This document shows positions 57,377 through 64,000 of a stretch of 64,000 bases of DNA, piece by piece. How positions within the stretch are numbered: position 1 is the first letter of the stretch; each line of letters opens with the position of its first letter. The notes under the pieces were generated by a model. That model searched no databases and had not been told where the DNA came from. It was given only the letters and a program-made list of their open reading frames with translations. This DNA comes from Medakamo hakoo (Eukaryota; Chlorophyta; Trebouxiophyceae; Coccomyxaceae): NCBI GenBank assembly GCA_026636295.1, contig CP089459.1, forward strand, positions 124,001 through 188,000, in the 5' to 3' direction. The position numbers and the translations under genes are program-made.

Positions 57377-58849
57377 ATGCCTTCGCCCTCGCCTGTGCTG
57401 GACGGTGGCGGCGCCGGCCCGCGCGCCGCCGCCGCGGAAGACGACCACCGCCGCGCCGCCGCCCTGTGCCGCCTGCCCTCGGCGTCCTCATTCGACCCGC
57501 CGCCGCCGCCCCCCTCCACGTTCTCCACAACGCCCGTCTGCACGCCGCCGGGCCTGGCCCGCCTGTCCATCCCGCCGCCCGGCGCCTTTGTCGGGTCCTC
57601 CAGCGGCGAGGAGCACACGGCGGGGAGCAACCCCCTCGCCGCCGGCGCGGCGGCCCTGCACCCGCCCCTCGCCGGCGGCGGTGGCTCGTCCGTCTCTGCC
57701 CTCTTTGCCGCGGTCGCCGCGCGCGGCGGCGGGCCCGCCGCCGCCACGCCCCTAGCCTCCCCGCCTCCCGGCCTGTTCGTCGGCTCCACGCCGACGGGCG
57801 GCGGCCTGCGCTCCCTGCTGAGTGGCGGCGGGTCGTGGGGCGCGGCCGCGGCCGCGGCCGCGCTCGCGGCGTGGCCGTCGTGGTTTGCCTCCGCCGCCGC
57901 CGCGCCGCCTCCCGCCCCGCCGCCGGCGACGGCGGCGGAGTGGGCGTTCCCGGGCGACGGGCCGTCCCCACGCACGGCCGCGGCGGCGGCCGCGGCCGCC
58001 CGCCCGGGCGGCGGGCGTGGCCCGCGCCCGGCGGCCGCCGCGGCGCCGCCCGCGCCGCGGCCGCGCGCGCGCGCCCACCGCCACGCGACGCGCTCTGGCG
58101 GCCCGGCCCCGGCTGGCCTGGGCGTCGCCGGCGGCGGGGTGCGGCCCGCGTCCAGCCGCCCGCCCAAGCGGGGCAGCAGGGGCGCCGGCCCGGCGGGCGC
58201 GGCGGGCGCGGCGGCGGCCGGCCCCGCCCACAGGTCCCCCTTCCGCGGCGTGACCCAGCACCGCCGGTCGCGCGCCTGGGAGGCGCACTACTGGGTGCGC
58301 CAGCTGGGGCGCCAGGCCTTCCTGGGGGCGTGGGCGACCGAGGCGGCGGCCGCCTTTTGCGTGGACGCGGCGGCCATCAAGGCCCAGTTCGACCGGGAGG
58401 GGACGTGGGCCGCCCTGGCGGCCGCGGGCCGCGGCGGCGGCGGCGCGGGGGCGGCCGCGGCGGCCGCCGCGCTCGCGGCCGTCCCGTCCCTCAACCTGCG
58501 CCCGGCCGTGTATGTGCCCCTGCTGCCCGCGCTGGAGGCGACGCCCCTGGACGCCCTGATCGAGGACTTGCGCCTGCAGAGCAAGGCGGCGCGGTCACTG
58601 GACGCCGGCCCGTCCCTGGGCGGCCGGGCCTGGGCCGCGGCGCTGGCGGCGGCCGGCGTGGGCTTGGGCCCGGAGGGCCGCGTCGCGGCCGCCGCGCCGG
58701 CGGCGGCGGAGGGCGCGGGCGAGGCCGGCGGCCGCACGGCGCCGCGCCAGGCCGCCGCTCAGTTGCCCGGCGCGGCCTCCGCGCCCGGCGCCGGCGCCGC
58801 GCCGCCCCGCCTGCCGCACGCCCGGCCGGCCGCGTCCAGCCCGCTGTGA
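57377..58849 (+). CDS. Single AP2-domain transcription factor
   Basis: A single exon encodes 490 residues. The only clear fold is one AP2 DNA-binding domain at about 288-345: SPFRGVTQHRRSRAWEAHYW, then GRQAFLGAWATEAAAAFCVD and AAAIKAQF. The RGVTQHRR...WEAHYW start is typical of the AP2/ANT type (double domain in plants). Only one copy is present, as in many algal members. The rest is Ala/Pro/Gly-rich disorder. A short motif occurs twice, PPGAFVGSSS (67-76) and PPGLFVGSTP (130-139), and may bind a partner. A basic stretch (RPRARAHRHATRS) before the domain may be the nuclear signal. Target genes unknown. It is divergent from the PPR gene and converges on UEV. Confidence 0.85.
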   Translation: MPSPSPVLDGGGAGPRAAAAEDDHRRAAALCRLPSASSFDPPPPPPSTFSTTPVCTPPGLARLSIPPPGAFVGSSSGEEHTAGSNPLAAGAAALHPPLAGGGGSSVSALFAAVAARGGGPAAATPLASPPPGLFVGSTPTGGGLRSLLSGGGSWGAAAAAAALAAWPSWFASAAAAPPPAPPPATAAEWAFPGDGPSPRTAAAAAAAARPGGGRGPRPAAAAAPPAPRPRARAHRHATRSGGPAPAGLGVAGGGVRPASSRPPKRGSRGAGPAGAAGAAAAGPAHRSPFRGVTQHRRSRAWEAHYWVRQLGRQAFLGAWATEAAAAFCVDAAAIKAQFDREGTWAALAAAGRGGGGAGAAAAAAALAAVPSLNLRPAVYVPLLPALEATPLDALIEDLRLQSKAARSLDAGPSLGGRAWAAALAAAGVGLGPEGRVAAAAPAAAEGAGEAGGRTAPRQAAAQLPGAASAPGAGAAPPRLPHARPAASSPL

Positions 58850-58980
58850 CGACTTTTTCGTTTTTTTTGTGTGTGTGCCGGGCCGGCCTGCACAGCGCTG
58901 CTTGAGTGGGCGTGGCCGTGTGTTTGTGTGTGTGGGGAGAGGGAGTGCGGCGCGACCTGCAAAAACGGGGGCAGAGGACG

Positions 58981-58984
<4 letters not shown>

Positions 58985-59046
<62 letters not shown>

Positions 59047-59052
59047 GCGCGC
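58985..59052 (+). repeat. (AC)24(GC)10 alternating tract
   Basis: 48 bases of AC followed without a break by 20 bases of GC, all alternating purine and pyrimidine. It is in the middle of the 270 bp gap between the AP2 factor and UEV 3' ends and is a strong Z-DNA candidate. Confidence 0.9.
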
Positions 59053-59119
59053 AGTCCCTTTACACCACGCAGCATCCCCTCCCCACCCCCACCACCCCAC
59101 CCCACCCCCGCTCCTCCCT

Positions 59120-60192
59120 TCACCGGTACGTGCTGCCCTCCGGCGGCTGGGCCAGGCGCCGGTTGGCCGGCGACGCCATCTCGGCCCGCAGGTCGGTCAG
59201 GGCGCGCTCCAGCGTGTACGACCGCCGCCACGCGCCCAGCGTCGGGAATTTGGACGGGTCGACGACGCCGTCCGGCCCGACGCAGCCCATGGCGACTTTA
59301 GAGACAAACGCGATTTTGGGGGGCTGGGGTGTGTGTGTGCGCGCGTGTTTTTTTTGGGGGGGGGAGGGGCGTGAGGGCGGGGGACGCACACACACGAAGC
59401 ACCACTCGCCCCTGTGCCTCTTCTCCCCTCCCCCCCTCCCGACGCGCGTCCCCCGGGGTCGCCCCCACCACCCCTTCCTCCCCACCTGCTCCGGGTACTG
59501 CTTGTCGCAGTAGATGTCCAGGGTGTAGATGCGGCCGTCGTGGGTGGTCTGTGTTTGGGTGGGTGGGTGGGTGGTGAGAGCGCACCGCCCCTTGTTTTTT
59601 TTTTTGGCTCTCCATCCATCCCACTCTCTCTCCCCAGCCTCCCCCACCACACGCCGCTCCCTCACTCACGTTTGGCGGCCCGACAATCGTGCCGTGCCAG
59701 CTGCGCATGAGCAGGTCGTCGGCGTCGGCCATGCCGTAGGACACGGAGCCGTCGCCCGTCCCCTTTTCACCGCGTTCCAGCTCCTCCAGCAGGCGGAAGT
59801 TGCGCGGGACTGTGTGGTGTGTGTGAGTGTGTGGAGTGGTGGTGGTGGTGGAGAGGTGAGGGGGCGTGCGAGCGCGCGTGCGCGGGCGCGCGGAAAAGAA
59901 AAAACGCTGCAGCAGAGCGCCTGGACGGCGCCGGCTCGTCCATCCTCCCCCGGGTGCGGGGAGGCAGGCTTCCAGCGGCGCCGCTGAACGTGGCTGGCGC
60001 GCGAGCAGGCGGGCGGGCGGTGCGGCGTGGAAAGCGAAGGCGGGGGCGGCGCGGCATCGAAACGCCGGCGCGCCCGGCTGTCCCCGGCCCGCGCGACCGC
60101 GGCCGCGCCCTGCCTTCCCTCCCAGCCGTTGCTGGCGTGCGCTTGAGGACCCTAAACGGACCGACCACCTCGTTGCTGCCCGGGGCGGCCAT
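59120..60192 (-). CDS. UEV1: Ubiquitin E2 variant (UEV1/MMS2)
   Basis: Exons (minus) 60192-60162, 59809-59670, 59548-59486 and 59323-59120, 145 residues, the normal UEV length. UEV pairs with Ubc13 to build Lys63-linked ubiquitin chains for DNA damage tolerance. It lacks a catalytic Cys. Sequence in order: [74 protein letters not shown], then [20 protein letters not shown] and [13 protein letters not shown]. The first exon codes for only ten residues and its donor (GTCG|GTCCG) rebuilds the conserved VVVPRNF. No leader; cytosol/nucleus. Confidence 0.97.
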
Positions 60193-60531
60193 GGCGGGCA
60201 GGGCGTGTGCGTGAGGGACGATACGCTGTATGTCGGTCTGCGGGGGGGGGGGGGAGTGGGCGCGGGCCCTACCTCCTTCTCGTGTCCAAAAAGAAAACAC
60301 CCGGTGTAACACAACCCTCTCCCCCCCCCCCCCCCCCCCCCCACCCCACACACACACACCCCCCACACAAACAGAGCCAGGCGGGTCACCACAGGAAGCC
60401 AGGGCGAGGAGGGGGTGGGGCGGGACGCGACCGAGGCGCGGCGCTGGCTGGGGAGGTCCGTCTCTCTCCAGGCGCGGCCCTCACTCAGCCCCCCCCCCGC
60501 TCTTCCCCAGCTCCGACATGCCCGACACAGC
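60193..60531. other. Gap with long G and C homopolymer runs
   Basis: 339 bp between the eS30 stop and the UEV start (both minus). It holds a G13 run (60242-60254) and a C22 run (60321-60342), which could pair with each other or form G-quadruplexes on opposite strands. The UEV promoter must lie here. Confidence 0.6.
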
Positions 60532-61326
60532 TTACTGCGAGTTGGGGCCGCGCTTCTTGCCCGGGCCGACGACTGTGTTCGCGGGTGGTGGGAGAGGGGA
60601 GGGGGGATGGGCGTGGTGAGCGCGAGCGCGTGTGCATGGATGTGGATGGACTGGCAGCGAGGTCGGCCGCCGAACCGACCGATCGGGCGGTGGTCGCGCC
60701 GCGGGCGCAGAGCCTTCCGCCTCTGTGTTCCCTAAATCCTCACTCGCACAGGGAGGCCGCGCGCGTCGCCTCCCGCCCAAGGCGACGGCACGCCCAGGAA
60801 CGCCCCCCTCACTCCCCTCTACAAATCCCCGTCAAAACACGACGCACCGACGTTGACGAAGCGGCGGTTGTACTTGAGCCGCTTGAGCGCCCGGCCTTTC
60901 GGCGTCTTCTTCTTGTCCTGCTTGGCGACCTTCGGGGTCTGGCCGCGCACCTTGCCGGCGCGGGCGAGGGAGCCGTGGACCTTGCCTGTTTTTTTTGGTG
61001 CGACGAGGAGGGGAGGGGGCGTGAGGCGGCGGCGCTGGGAGGGAGAAAACCGGCGTGCGCACGGACGGGCGGCGACCGCGGATTGGTTCAGCGCTGTCAG
61101 CCGCGAGTCCAGCAGGGTTCGAGCTTGCAGCGCAGCGGGCGGGCCTCGGGGAGACAGGGAGCTGTGCACGTCTGGCGCCGGCAAAGCCGGCGGCGGCCCG
61201 ATCGGTGGTCGTGCGGCGTGCAAACGCACGACCGCCCACGGCGAGGGGGGCCCATCCGGCCCTCGCGCTGCTAGCCGACAGGCAGGCAACCATCGGCGCT
61301 CTCAACAACCAGCGCCACGCACCCAT
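60532..61326 (-). CDS. RPS30: Ribosomal protein eS30
   Basis: Coding exons (minus) 61326-61323, 60985-60848 and 60572-60532, 60 residues. eS30 is a small-subunit protein of the cytosolic ribosome. The sequence [20 protein letters not shown] followed by [20 protein letters not shown] and the tail [13 protein letters not shown] is almost identical to other eS30 proteins. It is stand-alone, without the ubiquitin-like FUBI leader fused in animals, as in plants. The first coding exon is just four bases, ATGG, before a GTGCGT donor. It was picked because G|GC completes the invariant Met-Gly-Lys start. The 5' UTR and promoter are shared with mitochondrial uL4. Confidence 0.97.
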
Positions 61327-61534
61327 TGCTGTTCTGCGACGGAGAAAAAAGTGGGGCGGGGCGAAGAAAAAAAATGCAGAGTGAGCACTCAACACACTCC
61401 ACCTCGACCGCCACAAGCCGTTTTCTCCTCGCTGTGCGCGGGCGGCCGTGCCGGCCACAAACGCCAGCGCTGGGACGAGCCGCACTCTTCAGCGCATAGT
61501 CCAGTCCTCGAAAGTTAGTCTTCAGTCCCCGTCA
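61327..61534. promoter_or_regulatory. Shared ribosomal-protein promoter, eS30 / uL4m
   Basis: 208 bp between start codons of a cytosolic and a mitochondrial ribosomal protein gene. It includes A runs next to the eS30 side (about 61344-61376). No known box was recognised. Confidence 0.5.
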
Positions 61535-62473
61535 ATGGCTGCCCGCGCCGGCTTGGCCCGCCTGGCCGCGCGCCTCGTGGCGTCCCGCTCGCTGGCCGTC
61601 GGCGGCGCCGGTCCGCACTCCTCGCTGCCCCTGCTCTCACCCTCCACGCCCGGCGGCCCGGCCTGGGCCCTGGGCCGGGCAGGGCCGGGCGTGCTGGCCA
61701 CCCTCACCCGGCGGTGGGAGGCCACGACCGCGGCGCCGTCCGGCACGGCCGACACCGCCGCGCAATCGGCGGCGCCTGCGCGCACCACCACCACCACCAC
61801 GCCACCCATCTCCGCCCCGCTCATCGACCCGGCCACGGGCGCCGTCCTGGGCTCCGTCCCGCTCCCCGCCGACGTGTTCGGCCTGCCCCTGCGCCGTGAC
61901 CTGCTGCACCGCGTCGTCGTCTGGCAGGGAGCCAAAGCCCGCCAGGGTTCAGGTGCCGCGAAAAACCGGGCGGCCGTGCGCGGCGGCGGCCGCAAGCCCT
62001 GGGCGCAAAAGGGGTCCGGCCGGGCGCGCGCCGGATCGACCCGCTCCCCGCTCTGGGTGGGCGGCGGCAAAGCCCACCCGCCGGTGCCGCGCAGCCACGC
62101 CATCGCCTGCAACAAGCGCGTCCGCCGGGCGGCGTTGGCGACCGCGCTGAGCGCGCGCGCGGCAGAGGGCCGCCTGTTTGTCGCTGAGTCCCTGGCCGGG
62201 TGGGGCGGCGGCAAGGCCAAGGCGCTGGCGGCGGGCCTGGCGGCGAGCCTGCCGGCCGGTGCGCGGCCGTCCGTGTTGCTGGCCGACGGTGGGCCGGGCG
62301 CGGCCGACGGCGGGGACGACCTGCGGCGCGCGGCGGCCAACCTGCCGCTGGCGGAAGTGCTGCCGCCGGGCGGGCTGAACGTCGCGTCCATCCTGCGGCG
62401 GGACGCGCTGCTGATGACGCGCGGGGCCGTGGACGCGGTGGTGGCGCGGTTGAGGCGGCCGATCGTGCGGTGA
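61535..62473 (+). CDS. MRPL4: Mitochondrial ribosomal protein uL4
   Basis: A single exon encodes 312 residues. uL4 lines the exit tunnel of the large ribosomal subunit. The domain begins around VFGLPLRRDLLHRVVVWQGA, with GRKPWAQKGSGRARAGSTRS, the universal uL4 loop, then PLWVGGGKAHPPVPRSHAI and later LPPGGLNVASILRRDALLMT and TRGAVDAVVARL. The 95-residue N-terminus is rich in Arg, Ala, Ser and Thr (MAARAGLARLAARLVASRSL) and fits mitochondrial import; a plastid copy is the alternative. Confidence 0.92.
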   Translation: MAARAGLARLAARLVASRSLAVGGAGPHSSLPLLSPSTPGGPAWALGRAGPGVLATLTRRWEATTAAPSGTADTAAQSAAPARTTTTTTPPISAPLIDPATGAVLGSVPLPADVFGLPLRRDLLHRVVVWQGAKARQGSGAAKNRAAVRGGGRKPWAQKGSGRARAGSTRSPLWVGGGKAHPPVPRSHAIACNKRVRRAALATALSARAAEGRLFVAESLAGWGGGKAKALAAGLAASLPAGARPSVLLADGGPGAADGGDDLRRAAANLPLAEVLPPGGLNVASILRRDALLMTRGAVDAVVARLRRPIVR

Positions 62474-62608
62474 GGGAAAAGTGTGTGTAGAAAGGAAAAA
62501 ACCGAAAACGGAGAGAGAACGCTCCTTGAAACACACATGCCCCTCCCCCCTGGGGGGAGGACGCCCCTCCCTCACCCCCACCCCACCTCCATGTGTGGTG
62601 TGTGTGCG

Positions 62609-64000
62609 TCACCTCAGCCCAAAGTGCGACGCGTACGGCCCCGCAAACTGGAATTGGACCACCACCTGCCGCCCCGCAAACCAGCGGCCGTGCAGCGCCG
62701 CCTGCGCCGCCTGGGCTCCGGCCGCCGCGTCGGGCCCGGCGAACCGGGCGTACACAAAGCCGGGCGATGCCGGGTCGGCGCGCACGTGGTCGACGGCCCC
62801 AAACCGGCCGCACTCCTCCCGCACGTCCGCCTCGATCTCCGGCACCCAGGCGCCCGTGTCGGGGCCCTCCGCCGCCGGGTCAAACATGTTTTTCAGGAGG
62901 AGGCAGGGCGTGGGGATGGGGGAGGCGGGGCCGAGGGCGCCCTGGGCCAGGGCGAGCGCCTCGTCTTGGGCGGCGGAGCGGGCGCCGCCCCCGCCTCCCA
63001 CGGGCGCGAGGCTCACGCCGATCTCGCCCGCCGCCACGCCGCCGCCCAGCTTGGCCATGAGAGCGGCCCGCCCATCCGCGTCCAGCCGCCCGCCAGCAGG
63101 GCGGCCGGGCGGCGGCGGCGGCGGCGGCGGCAGCGCGGTCCCTGGCAGGGGCGGAGGCGGCGGCAACTCCGCCCCACCGCCGCCACCACCGCCTTCCGCC
63201 GACGGCGGGGTGGGCACGCCCGACACGGTGCGCCAGCCCGGGAGCAGTGCAGCCGGCAGCGGCGGCGGCGCGACCGGGCGGACCACCAGCGTCGCCGGGC
63301 CGACGGCCAGGCCGTGCAGCGCGCCGACCGCCGCCTTTGCCGCGTCTGGGTCGGCAAACTTGACGCGCCCAAACCCGGCCGGCCGGGGCGGCCGCCCGTC
63401 CGCCGGCGCGTCCACCTCCAGCCGGACGAGCTCCAGCCTGCCAAATGGCTCAAACATTTCGCGGACGTCGTCCTCGGAGACGGCCGCGGGCAGCGAGCCG
63501 ACAAAGAGGGTCGTGGGGTCGGCCGCAGCCGCGGGCGGCCCGCCGACCGCCGCGATCCGTGCCGCGGCCGCCGCGACGGCATCCGGCGCCGCGGACGCGG
63601 TCGGCGGGCCGGCGGCGCCGCCCTCCTCCTCGGCCGCCGCGCCGGCCAGCCCGGCCGCGGCGGCAGCCAGCGCGGGGTTGGACGACCGCTCCGCCTCCCA
63701 CGCCAGGTTTTTCTCGGCTTGCGAGGCTTGGACGAGCGCCGGCTGGCCCAGCAAGGGTTCGCCCGCCAGGGCGAGGGCGGCCACCGCGCCCTCCCGCGTC
63801 CCCATCTCCACGTACGCCAGGCCCTTGGACCGGCGGGAGCCGCGGTCCGTGATCAGCCGCACGTCCTTGACGGGGCCCGCGCGCGAGAAGAAGTCGAACA
63901 GCTCGCGCTCGCCCGCCTTCAGGGACAGGTTGGACACGAAGACGGTGCGGATGTCGCGGTCCAGGGCGGCCAGCTCTCGTTCGGCGGCGCGGGCGGCGGC
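62609..64000 (-). CDS. RBM39: RBM39/CAPER-type splicing factor (5' part cut off)
   Basis: The last 463 codons are inside the window; the N-terminus lies beyond 64000. RBM39 is a U2AF65-related splicing factor. RRM1 starts RDIRTVFVSNLSLKAGEREL with RGSRRSKGLAYVEM as RNP1. RRM2 (about 162-240) has TTLFVGSLPAAVSEDDVREM and FGRVKFADPD. The C-terminal UHM (about 361-463) has PTPCLLLKNMFDPAAEGPD and GFVYARFAGPDAAAGAQAA, ending FAGPYASHFGLR. Between RRM2 and the UHM is a Gly/Pro-rich linker. The upstream codons (RELAALDRDIRTVFV) match the family, so the frame is open at the edge. The usual N-terminal RS region is expected just outside. No intron is evident in this part. Confidence 0.92.
   Translation of the reverse strand, partial: AAARAAERELAALDRDIRTVFVSNLSLKAGERELFDFFSRAGPVKDVRLITDRGSRRSKGLAYVEMGTREGAVAALALAGEPLLGQPALVQASQAEKNLAWEAERSSNPALAAAAAGLAGAAAEEEGGAAGPPTASAAPDAVAAAAARIAAVGGPPAAAADPTTLFVGSLPAAVSEDDVREMFEPFGRLELVRLEVDAPADGRPPRPAGFGRVKFADPDAAKAAVGALHGLAVGPATLVVRPVAPPPLPAALLPGWRTVSGVPTPPSAEGGGGGGGAELPPPPPLPGTALPPPPPPPPGRPAGGRLDADGRAALMAKLGGGVAAGEIGVSLAPVGGGGGARSAAQDEALALAQGALGPASPIPTPCLLLKNMFDPAAEGPDTGAWVPEIEADVREECGRFGAVDHVRADPASPGFVYARFAGPDAAAGAQAAQAALHGRWFAGRQVVVQFQFAGPYASHFGLR

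Overview
This window is nuclear DNA from a photosynthetic eukaryote, most likely a compact, very GC-rich green alga (Chlorophyta; the class cannot be settled by reading alone). The evidence is the gene content. There are green-lineage plastid genes (STAYGREEN, a chlorophyllase-type hydrolase, the cytochrome b6f assembly factor CCB4, PAP/fibrillin, a DUF1997 protein, an AP2 transcription factor, a PPR protein) next to ordinary eukaryotic nuclear genes (Ku80, ISWI, HECT E3, UEV, COQ9, eS30, RBM39, SFT2). Many have short GT-AG introns. I reconstructed 32 protein-coding genes, about one per 2 kb, with 0 to 5 introns each. All exon boundaries were read by eye from splice sites, reading frame and family conservation. 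Every gene closes as a whole number of codons except RBM39, which runs off the right edge.

Layout. 1-10 kb: Ku80 (+), an AT-richer 1 kb gap with a long hairpin and a tRNA-like T-arm, OGFOD1-type hydroxylase (-), ISWI remodeler (-). 10-18 kb: S1-domain protein (+), PARL-type rhomboid (-), unknown plastid protein (+), unknown secreted protein (-), SR-like RRM protein (+). 18-29 kb: RecN-like protein (+), EGLN-like hydroxylase (-), TrmB (+), glutamate 5-kinase (+), tail-anchored coiled-coil protein (-), CCB4 (+), SFT2 (+). 29-41 kb: GH5 mannanase-like protein (-), SOUL protein (-), double-domain fibrillin (+), TrmA (+), large RCC1/UBA/HECT ligase (-). 41.6-48.6 kb: chlorophyllase-like (-) and STAYGREEN (+) as a head-to-head pair, class II photolyase (-), COQ9 (+). 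48.9-64 kb: WW/DEAD-box helicase (+), DUF1997 (-), PPR (-), AP2 factor (+), UEV (-), eS30 (-), mitochondrial uL4 (+), RBM39 (-, truncated by the window).

Genes rarely share a pathway, but several head-to-head pairs make functional sense. SGR (Mg-dechelatase) and a chlorophyllase-type hydrolase share a 357 bp promoter, which would put two chlorophyll-breakdown activities under one control region. SOUL and fibrillin share 222 bp. Cytosolic eS30 and mitochondrial uL4 share 208 bp. CCB4 and SFT2 are 44 nt apart on one strand and could be a dicistronic transcript.

Two genome-wide habits stand out. Many splice donors are GTGCGT (C at +4) followed by a T run, while acceptors are C/A-rich rather than T-rich. 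CA/TG, CT/GA or CG microsatellites sit in most gaps between converging genes. I saw no transposon, virus-derived element, CRISPR array or rRNA gene.
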